From NCBI GenBank assembly GCA_947175285.1, contig CAMWMM010000222.1, positions 1-7,795 of the forward strand: a stretch of DNA of 7,795 bases, read 5' to 3'. The DNA comes from an uncultured Lachnospiraceae bacterium. GTDB lineage: Bacteria; Bacillota_A; Clostridia; Lachnospirales; Lachnospiraceae. Under the pieces are notes generated by a model. That model saw nothing but the letters and a program-made list of their open reading frames with translations, did not search any database and was not told the DNA's origin. The translations under genes were made by a program, and so were the position numbers. Each line of letters begins with the position of its first letter. Position 1 is the first letter of the stretch. Below, one piece after another: positions 1 to 7,300 of the stretch.

Positions 1-1
1 C

Positions 2-1387
2 GCCTGTATTCTGGATGTCAATGTGGGAATGAGCGGGATTGATGAAAAAACCGTGATGCTTCAGGCGATTGAAGCAATCAGCCAGATTTCCAGTCTGCCG
101 TTAGCCATTGATTCCAGCCATGTGGATGTGATAGAGGCAGCTCTTAGAAGATATCCGGGGCGGGCGCTCATTAATTCCATATCTTATGAGAAAGCCAAAA
201 TGGAAGCGCTTTTACCGATTGCAAAAAAATACGGCGCTATGTTCATTCTGCTTCCGCTGTCTGATAAAGGACTGCCGGAGAATATACAGGAAAAAATAGA
301 GATTATTGAAACGATACAAAAACACGCTTATGAACTGGGGCTGCGGAAAGAAGATATTGTGGTTGACGGGCTTGTCGCCACGGTAGGAGCAAATAAAACT
401 GCGGCAATAGAAACGCTTGAGACGATTCGCTATTGCTATGAAAAAGGACTCGCAACCAGTTGTGGTTTGTCCAATATTTCTTTTGGACTGCCGGAGCGAA
501 GCTATGTAAATACGGCATTTCTTACGATGGCGATTCGCGATGGACTTACTATGGCAATCGCAAATCCCTCACAGGAACTGCTTGTCAGCATTGCATTTGC
601 CTCTGATTTACTCCTGAATAAAAAGGACGCGGATATCCGTTATATTCAGTTGATGGATGCCGTGAAACAAAAGCGTGAGGAAACGGGAGAAGCCGTTGTC
701 AAATCTACAGGAATCCGCATTACGAACAAAACGGAGAATGAATCGGACAAGCTTACTGTTTTAGAGAAGCTGCGTGCGGACGTTTTAAAGGGAAATAAAA
801 GTGGTATTGTGGAAGATACCAAAAAAGCGATAGAAGAGGGGAATGAGCCCGGGAAACTTTTAGATGAGGTATTGCTGCCCGGTATTAATGAGGTCGGGGA
901 ACTTTTTGATAAAGGCAAATATTTCCTGCCGCAGTTAATAGCCAGTGCGGAAGCAATGAAAGCTTCCATTGAGTATTTGGAACCGCTGCTTATGAAAGAA
1001 AGCAGTGATAAGGAAATGCCCGTTGTCGTCATCGCTACGGTAGAAGGAGATATTCATGATATCGGCAAAAATCTGGTCACGCTGATGCTGAAAAATTATG
1101 GTTTCAGGGTCATTGATTTAGGAAAAGACGTGCCTAAGGAAAAAATTATTGAAGCCGCAGTGAAATATAATGCCAAAGTTATTGCTTTATCGGCGCTAAT
1201 GACAACAACCATGCAGCAGATGAAACATGTAATTAACTATGCCAAAGAAAAGAATGTGGATGCGAAAGTTATCATCGGCGGCGCTGTGATTACACAGGAA
1301 TACGCAGATGAAATCGGAGCGGACGGTTATTCTAAGGATGCAGCGGATGCCGTGAAACTGACACAGCGGATTCTAAATATAAAATAA
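2..1387 (+). CDS. metH: Cobalamin-dependent methionine synthase, 3' part (5' end outside window)
   Basis: This frame is open from the first bases of the window, so the gene is cut at its 5' end; the first internal ATG (position 23) lies inside a conserved motif and is not the start. The visible 461 residues begin in a pterin-binding (methyltetrahydrofolate) domain, with DVNVG near residue 5 and IDSS near 35, running to about residue 215. A helical cap follows at about 250-325 (LLPGINEVGELFDKGKYFLPQ). The Rossmann-type cobalamin domain at about 338-461 carries GDIHDIGKN; its His (codon 1055-1057) would be the lower cobalt ligand. SALMTTTM and VIIGGA complete the B12 signature. Family knowledge: MetH moves a methyl group from methyltetrahydrofolate to homocysteine in the cytosol. 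The protein ends straight after the B12 domain, so the AdoMet reactivation domain of E. coli MetH is absent, as in many clostridial homologues. The homocysteine-binding domain would lie upstream and cannot be checked. ilvB starts 25 bases downstream. Confidence 0.9.
   Translation, partial: ACILDVNVGMSGIDEKTVMLQAIEAISQISSLPLAIDSSHVDVIEAALRRYPGRALINSISYEKAKMEALLPIAKKYGAMFILLPLSDKGLPENIQEKIEIIETIQKHAYELGLRKEDIVVDGLVATVGANKTAAIETLETIRYCYEKGLATSCGLSNISFGLPERSYVNTAFLTMAIRDGLTMAIANPSQELLVSIAFASDLLLNKKDADIRYIQLMDAVKQKREETGEAVVKSTGIRITNKTENESDKLTVLEKLRADVLKGNKSGIVEDTKKAIEEGNEPGKLLDEVLLPGINEVGELFDKGKYFLPQLIASAEAMKASIEYLEPLLMKESSDKEMPVVVIATVEGDIHDIGKNLVTLMLKNYGFRVIDLGKDVPKEKIIEAAVKYNAKVIALSALMTTTMQQMKHVINYAKEKNVDAKVIIGGAVITQEYADEIGADGYSKDAADAVKLTQRILNIK
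1358..1385 (+). promoter_or_regulatory. Possible weak promoter for ilvB inside the metH 3' end
   Basis: CTGACA (1358-1363) and TAAAAT (1380-1385) each match the sigma-A consensus at 5 of 6 bases with a 16-base spacer. Transcription would begin near 1392, just before the ilvB ribosome binding site (GGAGG, 1402-1406). The element overlaps metH coding sequence and A+T-rich DNA produces such matches by chance, so this is only a candidate. The alternative is read-through from metH. Confidence 0.22.
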
Positions 1388-1412
1388 TTGGTAAGAGAAA
1401 CGGAGGATTTAT

Positions 1413-3026
1413 ATGATAGGTGCAGATGCAATAGTAAAATGTCTGGAAGAGGAAGGCGTGGAATATGTATTCGGATATCCGGGCGTTGCTATTTGTCCAT
1501 TTTATAATAGTATTTTAAACACAAATATAAAAACCATTCTGATTCGTACGGAGCAGAATGCGGCGCATGCGGCAAGCGGTCTGGCAAGAGTAAGCGGAAA
1601 GGCAGGCGTTTGTGCGGTTACTTCAGGCCCCGGCGCAACAAATGTCATTACAGGGATTGCAACAGCTTTTGCCGACAGTATTCCGCTTATCTGCATCACA
1701 GGACAGGTAAACAGTGAGTTGATTGGATCCGATGTCTTTCAGGAAGCCGATATTACGGGTGCAGTGGAGTCATTTGTCAAATACAGTTATTTGATAAAAG
1801 ATGTTAATGATATTCCGCGTGTTTTTAAAGAAGCTTTTTATATTGCAAATTCCGGCAGAAAAGGCCCGGTATTAATTGATGTACCGATTGATATTCAAAA
1901 TGCGGCGATAAAGAAATTTGAATATCTGGAATCAGTCAATCTGCGTACGTACAAGCCGACGGTGAAAGGACATGCCGTACAGATTAAGAAAGTCATTGGA
2001 GAACTTTCCAAAGCCAAAAGACCGATTATCTGTGCCGGCGGCGGCGTGCTTCTCAGCGAAGCGGAAACCGCATTGCGCGCTTTTGTGGAAGAATACAGGA
2101 TTCCGGTTGTCTCTACCATGATGGGAATCGGCGTTATGCCGACTAAACATCCGATGTATTACGGTATGGTGGGAAATAACGGCAAACCATATGCGAACAG
2201 GGCAATGAATGAATCGGATCTGCTGATTATGGTTGGAGCAAGAGTTGCCGACCGTGCCATCAGCCAGCCGGATTTGATTACGGAGAATAAAATTTTAGTG
2301 CATATTGACGTTGATCCTGCCGAAATCGGTAAAAATGTCGGTGCATCCATTCCGCTTGTCGGTGATGCGAAGCACATTTTTGAAGACCTTTCAAAGGAAA
2401 AATTTGCGTGTGAACATGAAGAATGGATTACAACGTTAAACGGCTACAGAGAGACGATGGGAAAGAAGAGAAATCCGAATCCTGCCTATGTGGATCCTGC
2501 GGAATTTATTCGGATGCTGTCCGAACAGATGAAAGATAATGCCGTTTACGTTGCGGATGTCGGACAGAACCAGATTTGGTCCTGTTCCTATCATATTGTA
2601 AAAAACGGCAGATTTTTGACGACCGGAGGTATGGGTACAATGGGATATTCCATTCCGGCAGCTATGGGCGCAAAACTTGCCTGTCCAGACAGACAGGTTG
2701 TTGCGGTATGCGGTGACGGTTCCTTTCAGATGTCCATGATGGAACTTGCTACCATGCGGCAGTTCCATGTTCCCGTGAAAATTGTTGTATTGAAAAATAC
2801 ATATCTCGGGATGGTAAGGGAATTTCAACACTATAACTATAAAGATAATTATTCGGTGGTTGACTTATCGGGAAGTCCGGATTTAGAGAAATTAGCCATG
2901 GCATATGACATGAAGTTTATGAGACTTCTATCGATGGACGGTGTGGAAGACGCCATCCGCGAATTTTTGGAAAAGGATGAATCCGTGCTGATGGAATGTG
3001 TCATAGATCCGATGGACCTCGTTTAG
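1413..3026 (+). CDS. ilvB: Acetolactate (acetohydroxyacid) synthase large subunit, divergent type
   Basis: A 537-residue thiamine-diphosphate enzyme, slightly shorter than the usual 550-570. It catalyses the first common step of valine, leucine and isoleucine synthesis: decarboxylation of pyruvate and condensation with pyruvate or 2-ketobutyrate. The N-terminal ThDP domain (about 1-165) has the catalytic Glu in RTEQNAAHAASG (E47) and Q110 in DVFQEAD. A central domain spans about 185-330 (GARVADR). The C-terminal ThDP domain (about 360-537) has GDGS at 434-437 and the paired metal-binding Asn at 462, followed by YLGMVREFQ. Differences from textbook AHAS: GNNG (254-257) replaces the usual GMHG, GARVADR replaces GARFDDR, and F471 sits where the conserved Trp normally is. 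The ATG at 1413 has GGAGG six bases upstream. ilvN-type subunits and ilvC follow, which supports a biosynthetic AHAS rather than a catabolic AlsS or another ThDP enzyme. Substrate preference cannot be settled from sequence. Confidence 0.92.
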   Translation: MIGADAIVKCLEEEGVEYVFGYPGVAICPFYNSILNTNIKTILIRTEQNAAHAASGLARVSGKAGVCAVTSGPGATNVITGIATAFADSIPLICITGQVNSELIGSDVFQEADITGAVESFVKYSYLIKDVNDIPRVFKEAFYIANSGRKGPVLIDVPIDIQNAAIKKFEYLESVNLRTYKPTVKGHAVQIKKVIGELSKAKRPIICAGGGVLLSEAETALRAFVEEYRIPVVSTMMGIGVMPTKHPMYYGMVGNNGKPYANRAMNESDLLIMVGARVADRAISQPDLITENKILVHIDVDPAEIGKNVGASIPLVGDAKHIFEDLSKEKFACEHEEWITTLNGYRETMGKKRNPNPAYVDPAEFIRMLSEQMKDNAVYVADVGQNQIWSCSYHIVKNGRFLTTGGMGTMGYSIPAAMGAKLACPDRQVVAVCGDGSFQMSMMELATMRQFHVPVKIVVLKNTYLGMVREFQHYNYKDNYSVVDLSGSPDLEKLAMAYDMKFMRLLSMDGVEDAIREFLEKDESVLMECVIDPMDLV

Positions 3027-3080
3027 AATATGTTAAAGCGGCGTGATAAGGTTTCATGTTAAGAAAGGAAAGAATATCGA

Positions 3081-3572
3081 ATGAAGAAAAAAATATATTC
3101 CGTATTGGTTGAAAACAGATCCGGTGTACTTTGTAAGGTTTCGGGACTGTTTTCAAGAAGAAGCTATAATATTGATTCTCTTGCCGTAGGAGAGACGGAC
3201 GACCCTACAGTTTCCTGTATGACGATTGTCAGCAGCGGTGATGAGCGGACAATTGAGCAGATAGAGAAACAACTGAATAAAAAATTGGATGTTATAAAGG
3301 TGAAAACATTTGACGAAACGGCAAGCATCAGCAGGGAACTCATGTTAATTAAAGTCAAATATAACAGAAACAACAGACGGGATATTATGGAGACATGCGA
3401 AATTATGAAAGCGGATATTGTCGATATGTCCAAAACGCTGATGATTATCCAGATTTGCGATGTGCCTGAGAAAATCAACCTGCTGATTAATATGTTACAA
3501 TCCGTCAGTGTTGTGGAAGTTGCACGAACAGGAACGTTAGCACTGCCAAAATGTATGACGGATGCGGAATAG
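3081..3572 (+). CDS. ilvN: Acetolactate synthase small (regulatory) subunit, first and more divergent copy
   Basis: A 163-residue ACT-domain regulatory subunit, the usual IlvN/IlvH length. It should bind the large subunit, activate it and mediate valine feedback. The N-terminal ACT domain (about 1-75) reads VLVENRSGVL, SGLFSRRSYNID and TDDPTVSCMTIVSSGDE. The C-terminal half (about 85-163) contains SRELMLIKV and VVEVARTG. Relative to E. coli IlvH, the effector-loop Asn (N12) and Gly (G15) are kept. Ser17 is replaced by Cys (C18), RRGYNIE is RRSYNID (S28), and the usual GLSRG after ARTG is missing (GTLALPKC instead). The spacer to ilvB is 54 bases; AAAGGA at 3064-3069 is a modest ribosome binding site at rather long spacing from the ATG. 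By eye it is roughly 40-45% identical to the next gene. The likely reading is an AHAS regulatory subunit with altered or reduced valine response; the regulatory part is inference. Confidence 0.88.
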   Translation: MKKKIYSVLVENRSGVLCKVSGLFSRRSYNIDSLAVGETDDPTVSCMTIVSSGDERTIEQIEKQLNKKLDVIKVKTFDETASISRELMLIKVKYNRNNRRDIMETCEIMKADIVDMSKTLMIIQICDVPEKINLLINMLQSVSVVEVARTGTLALPKCMTDAE

Positions 3573-3573
3573 G

Positions 3574-3602
3574 TTGACTTTTTGTCGTATTGTTGCTACA
3601 AT
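3574..3602 (+). promoter_or_regulatory. Strong extended -10 sigma-A promoter between the two small-subunit genes
   Basis: TTGACT (3574-3579, 5 of 6) and TACAAT (3597-3602, 5 of 6) are separated by exactly 17 bases. A TG sits one base upstream of the -10 hexamer (3594-3595), giving an extended -10. The element begins one base after the stop codon of the first ilvN copy, so it is entirely intergenic. The predicted transcript starts near 3609, giving a leader of about 30 bases before the ATG at 3639. It would transcribe the second small subunit and ilvC independently of ilvB. This is the best promoter match I found in the window. Confidence 0.65.
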
Positions 3603-3628
3603 TATTGACAGTGTTTATTGAGAAAGGC

Positions 3629-3633
3629 AGGAG
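3629..3633 (+). promoter_or_regulatory. Ribosome binding site fixing the second ilvN start at ATG 3639
   Basis: AGGAG lies five bases before ATG 3639. An in-frame TTG at 3618 would add seven residues (LRKAGVF, initiated as Met), but it lies upstream of this site and lacks its own. The ATG also aligns the N terminus with the first copy (MKKKIYSVLV versus MRKKVFQLLV). Confidence 0.8.
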
Positions 3634-3638
3634 TTTTT

Positions 3639-4136
3639 ATGCGTAAAAAGGTATTTCAGCTTTTAGTAGATAATACGTCAGGCGTACTCAGCCGTATTTC
3701 AGGACTGTTTTCAAGACGCGGTTATAATATTGAAAGTATTACGGCAGGCGTAACGGCGGATCCGAGATATACACGTATTACCATTGTAACATCCGGGGAT
3801 GATGAAATTCTTGACCAGATTGAAAAACAGGTTGCTAAACTGGTTGATGTACGGGATATCAAGGAATTGAAGCCAAATGAAAGCGTTTACCGCGAACTGG
3901 CTATGATTAAAGTCAAAGCATCTTCAGAAGAAAGGCAGGGCGTTATTTCGGTTGCGGATATTTTCCGTGCTAAAATTGTAGATGTTGCCAAAGACAGCCT
4001 GATTATTGAACTGACCGGAAATCAGGAAAAAATTGAGGCATTTATTAATCTTTTGGACAGCTATGAAATTTTAGAGCTTGCCAGAACCGGCATTGCAGGT
4101 CTTGGCCGCGGCACCGAGAATGTTACTTATTTATGA
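3639..4136 (+). CDS. ilvN: Acetolactate synthase small (regulatory) subunit, second, canonical copy
   Basis: A 165-residue IlvN/IlvH-type subunit. The N-terminal ACT domain reads LLVDNTSGVLSRISGLFSRRGYNIESI, close to canonical IlvH and keeping the effector-site Asn (N12), Gly (G15) and Ser (S18). It continues TADPRYTRITIVTSGDD. The C-terminal half has YRELAMIKVKA, an IFRAKIVDV stretch like the E. coli IFRGQIIDV, and ends ELARTGIAGLGRG, matching the family's ARSGVVGLSRG. It is therefore the better candidate for the conventional valine-sensitive regulatory subunit of AHAS. It follows a 66-base spacer carrying its own promoter, and ilvC begins 48 bases downstream. Two adjacent small-subunit genes beside one large-subunit gene is unusual; the two copies may compete for one IlvB, or one may serve a second AHAS elsewhere. 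Product family is well supported; division of labour is inferred. Confidence 0.92.
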   Translation: MRKKVFQLLVDNTSGVLSRISGLFSRRGYNIESITAGVTADPRYTRITIVTSGDDEILDQIEKQVAKLVDVRDIKELKPNESVYRELAMIKVKASSEERQGVISVADIFRAKIVDVAKDSLIIELTGNQEKIEAFINLLDSYEILELARTGIAGLGRGTENVTYL

Positions 4137-4142
4137 TTCTGA

Positions 4143-5199
<1,057 letters not shown>

Positions 5200-5201
<2 letters not shown>

Positions 5202-5214
5202 TTTTCAGTTGATA
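5200..5214 (+). promoter_or_regulatory. Possible CodY-like box at the ilvC-leuC junction
   Basis: AATTTTCAGTTGATA matches the known CodY consensus (AATTTTCWGAAAATT) at 11 of 15 bases, with the first nine exact. CodY represses BCAA genes in many Firmicutes in response to isoleucine and GTP. The match overlaps the ilvC stop codon and is in A+T-rich DNA, so it may be chance. Confidence 0.2.
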
Positions 5215-5226
5215 TTCAGAACTTTG

Positions 5227-5273
5227 ATAAAAATCGGTTATGCTTTTTCTATGAAAGTATAACTGATTTTTAT
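5227..5273 (+). terminator. Long A+T-rich hairpin, likely intrinsic terminator or attenuator after ilvC
   Basis: The arm 5227-5247 pairs with 5253-5273 without bulges (21 base pairs, including G-T pairs at 5236/5264, 5242/5258 and 5247/5253) around the five-base loop TCTAT. The right arm ends in a T run (5267-5271) followed by TATTATTAATAAT. The matching A run on the left arm could make it work in both directions. The low GC content suggests incomplete termination, so leuCD may be partly read through from ilvC. I found no good promoter between this hairpin and leuC. Confidence 0.6.
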
Positions 5274-5320
5274 TATTAATAATACCAGTTAATAAAATAA
5301 ATAAAGGAGGCTGTAACAAA

Positions 5321-6583
5321 ATGGGAATGACAATGACTCAGAAAATATTGGCAGCGCATGCCGGACTGGACAAGGTAGAAGCCGGACAGTTAATTGAGGC
5401 GGATTTGGATTTGGTACTTGGAAACGATATTACAAGTCCGGTTGCCATTAAAGAAATGGAAAAAATGAAAGTAGACGGTGTTTTTGATAAAGATAAAATT
5501 GCACTGGTTCCGGACCATTTTGTGCCGAATAAAGATATTAAATCTGCGCAGCACTGTAAATGCGTAAGAGAATTTGCATATCGCAATGACATTACAAATT
5601 ATTTTGAAGTGGGAGAGATGGGCATTGAACATGCGCTGCTTCCGGAAAAAGGGCTGACAGTGGCAGGAGACGTTATTATCGGCGCGGACTCCCATACCTG
5701 TACATATGGCGCTTTAGGCGCATTTTCTACGGGTGTCGGCAGTACCGATATGGCGGCAGGTATGGCAACCGGAAAGGCATGGTTTAAAGTACCGTCGGCA
5801 ATCAAATTTAACATTGTAGGAAAACCCTCCGAATGGATCAGCGGAAAAGATGTGATTCTGCATATAATCGGCATGATTGGCGTAGACGGCGCTTTGTATA
5901 AATCAATGGAATTTGTCGGCGAGGGAATTAAAAACCTGACAATGGATGACCGCTTTACCATCGCTAATATGGCAATTGAAGCAGGCGGCAAAAACGGCAT
6001 TTTCCCGGTGGATGATTTGGCAGTTGCCTATATGAAAGAACATTCTACAAAGCCTTATACCGTATATGAGGCGGATGAAGATGCTGTTTATGATGAAGAA
6101 TACACAATTGATTTGAGTACGCTTCGTCCTACCATAGCATTCCCTCATCTTCCGGAAAACACAAAGACAATTGACGAGATTAAGGAAGATATTAAAATCG
6201 ACCAGGTAGTAATCGGTTCCTGTACAAACGGCAGACTCGATGATTTACGGATTGCTGCGAAAGTATTAAACGGCAGACATGTAGCAAAGGGTATGAGATG
6301 TATCGTGATACCTGCTACACAAAAAATTTATATGCAGGCAATGGAAGAGGGCTTATTAAAGACCTTTATCGAAGCAGGCGCCATTGTCAGCACACCGACA
6401 TGCGGACCGTGTCTTGGCGGCTATATGGGTATTCTTGCGGAAAATGAGCGTTGTGTATCTACCACAAACCGCAATTTTGTCGGCAGAATGGGACATGTGG
6501 ATTCTGAAATTTATCTGGCAAGTCCGGCTGTTGCTGCGGCAAGCGCCGTTACAGGTAAAATTTCCTGCCCGTGCCAGCTATAA
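5321..6583 (+). CDS. leuC: 3-isopropylmalate dehydratase (isopropylmalate isomerase) large subunit
   Basis: A 420-residue aconitase-family large subunit, the shorter form typical of clostridia and archaea (E. coli LeuC is about 466). With LeuD it converts 2-isopropylmalate to 3-isopropylmalate in leucine synthesis. The three [4Fe-4S] cysteines are visible: C301 in GSCTNGR, and C361 and C364 in TCGPC. Other family signatures are [20 protein letters not shown] from residue 121, FVGRMGH around 387-392 and [16 protein letters not shown] near 399-413. The strong ribosome binding site AAAGGAGG (5303-5310) lies 10 bases before ATG 5321; ATGs at 5327 and 5333 are possible but less favoured alternatives. 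leuD follows after 87 bases. This short subfamily also includes methylthioalkylmalate- and citramalate-type (2-methylmalate) and homoaconitase isomerases. The ilv neighbours favour leucine, though dual use in a citramalate route to isoleucine is possible. Confidence 0.95.
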   Translation: MGMTMTQKILAAHAGLDKVEAGQLIEADLDLVLGNDITSPVAIKEMEKMKVDGVFDKDKIALVPDHFVPNKDIKSAQHCKCVREFAYRNDITNYFEVGEMGIEHALLPEKGLTVAGDVIIGADSHTCTYGALGAFSTGVGSTDMAAGMATGKAWFKVPSAIKFNIVGKPSEWISGKDVILHIIGMIGVDGALYKSMEFVGEGIKNLTMDDRFTIANMAIEAGGKNGIFPVDDLAVAYMKEHSTKPYTVYEADEDAVYDEEYTIDLSTLRPTIAFPHLPENTKTIDEIKEDIKIDQVVIGSCTNGRLDDLRIAAKVLNGRHVAKGMRCIVIPATQKIYMQAMEEGLLKTFIEAGAIVSTPTCGPCLGGYMGILAENERCVSTTNRNFVGRMGHVDSEIYLASPAVAAASAVTGKISCPCQL

Positions 6584-6587
6584 AAAC

Positions 6588-6607
6588 CGCAAGCTTGACA
6601 GCTTGCG
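6588..6607 (+). repeat. Hairpin 1 in the leuC-leuD spacer
   Basis: CGCAAGC (6588-6594) and GCTTGCG (6601-6607) form a perfect 7-base-pair stem with the loop TTGACA, starting four bases after the leuC stop. There is no T run after it, so it does not look like a terminator. With the next hairpin it resembles a short palindromic (REP-like) insert or an mRNA processing/stability structure. Confidence 0.6.
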
Positions 6608-6610
6608 CTC

Positions 6611-6633
6611 CAAGAATTGCAAAGCAATTCTTG
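6611..6633 (+). repeat. Hairpin 2 in the leuC-leuD spacer
   Basis: CAAGAATTGC (6611-6620) and GCAATTCTTG (6624-6633) form a perfect 10-base-pair stem with the three-base loop AAA, only three bases after hairpin 1. The downstream sequence TTATGTTGCAG is not a real T tract, so termination would be weak. It ends 25 bases before the leuD ribosome binding site and does not cover it. No second copy of either hairpin occurs in this window. Confidence 0.65.
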
Positions 6634-6658
6634 TTATGTTGCAGTATTTAAAAAAAAT

Positions 6659-6663
6659 GGAGG
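6659..6663 (+). promoter_or_regulatory. Ribosome binding site fixing the leuD start at ATG 6671
   Basis: GGAGG is seven bases before ATG 6671. The same frame stays open upstream to a TTG at 6617, but that lies inside hairpin 2 and would add 18 residues unlike any LeuD N terminus. LeuD proteins normally begin close to the G-(K/D)-N-V-(D/N)-T-D motif, seen here at residues 12-18. Confidence 0.85.
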
Positions 6664-6670
6664 TATAAAA

Positions 6671-7159
6671 ATGAAAGCAGCAAAAGGATGTGTTTTTAAA
6701 TATGGTGATAATGTGGATACGGATTTTATTATTCCGGCGCGTTACTTAACTTCTTCAGACCCGGCGGAACTTGCTACGCACTGTATGGAGGATATTGATA
6801 AAGATTTTATGAAAAAAGTGCAGAAAGGGGATATTATTGTGGCAACGAAAAACTTCGGATGCGGTTCCTCCAGAGAACATGCTCCGATTGCCATTAAAGC
6901 AGCCGGTGTAAGCTGCGTCATTGCAGAGACTTTTGCACGTATCTTCTACCGGAATGCAATTAATATCGGACTTCCAATCATTGAGTGTCCGGAGGCGGCA
7001 AAAGGAATCGACGCGGGAGATACCGTGGAAGTGGATTTTGACACCGGTGTGATTACCGATGTAACAAAAGGCACAACCTATAAAGGACAGGCATTCCCTG
7101 AATTTATGCAAAAAATCATTGCTGCAGAGGGATTGGTTAATTATATTAACGAGAAATAA
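6671..7159 (+). CDS. leuD: 3-isopropylmalate dehydratase (isopropylmalate isomerase) small subunit
   Basis: A 162-residue swivel-domain subunit that pairs with LeuC to close the active site; the length fits the short clostridial/archaeal LeuD (E. coli about 200). Visible signatures are [15 protein letters not shown] (12-26), [12 protein letters not shown] (61-72), which carries the substrate-binding Ser-Arg loop, and [20 protein letters not shown] (86-105). The YLTSSDP stretch follows IIPARYL as in the short LeuD subfamily, whose residues there help set substrate choice between isopropylmalate and smaller or larger homologues. It is the last recognisable pathway gene of the cluster; leuB does not follow. 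Expression may be tuned separately from leuC by the two hairpins in the spacer. The frame is intact. Confidence 0.95.
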   Translation: MKAAKGCVFKYGDNVDTDFIIPARYLTSSDPAELATHCMEDIDKDFMKKVQKGDIIVATKNFGCGSSREHAPIAIKAAGVSCVIAETFARIFYRNAINIGLPIIECPEAAKGIDAGDTVEVDFDTGVITDVTKGTTYKGQAFPEFMQKIIAAEGLVNYINEK

Positions 7160-7214
7160 AGAATATATTTTCTTCAAATTTTTTCCTGAATATTAGAAAA
7201 AAGTATATAAAAAT

Positions 7215-7242
7215 TTGTGGAAATATAGTATGATAGTAATAT
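7215..7242 (+). promoter_or_regulatory. Weak candidate promoter upstream of the 3'-edge gene
   Basis: The 141-base spacer after leuD is very A+T-rich. TTGTGG (7215-7220) and TAATAT (7237-7242), 16 bases apart, are the best -35/-10 pair I see; TATGAT at 7229 is an alternative -10 without a partner. I see no convincing terminator after leuD. The only pairing is TTTTTTC with GAAAAAA (7171-7177 and 7195-7201 region), which is all A+T and has no proper tail. The downstream gene could therefore be read from leuD as well. Confidence 0.25.
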
Positions 7243-7300
7243 AAGATAGTAAGAGAAATATCAACTTATTATTAAATGTGGATAAATAGGAGAATTCATT

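Noticed and set aside
3027..3080. Leader peptide or regulatory RNA in the ilvB-ilvN spacer
   Set aside because: The 54 bases hold only a short TGTTAA repeat and a modest ribosome binding site. I see no stable stem or small coding frame with its own start signal.
3605..3633. Perfect TTGACA at 3605-3610 as a second promoter -35 before the second ilvN
   Set aside because: No -10-like hexamer lies 15-19 bases downstream; that stretch is the ribosome binding site region (CAGGAG). The TTGACT/TACAAT pair just upstream is far better.
5202..5320. T-box leucine riboswitch before leuC
   Set aside because: The 119-base gap is too short for a full T-box, and I do not find the conserved T-box bulge sequence (TGGNACCGCG). 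Any T-box for the cluster would lie upstream of the window.
5390..6148. Several long open frames on the minus strand over leuC (and similar ones over ilvB and ilvN)
   Set aside because: They are antisense to strongly conserved coding regions, have no ribosome binding sites or family-like motifs, and are explained by the codon composition of the real genes.
6384..6668. A 94-codon open frame overlapping the leuC end
   Set aside because: It lies in another frame over the conserved leuC Cys/FVGRMGH region and runs through the hairpin spacer. It has no ribosome binding site, and the sequence looks like an out-of-frame reading.
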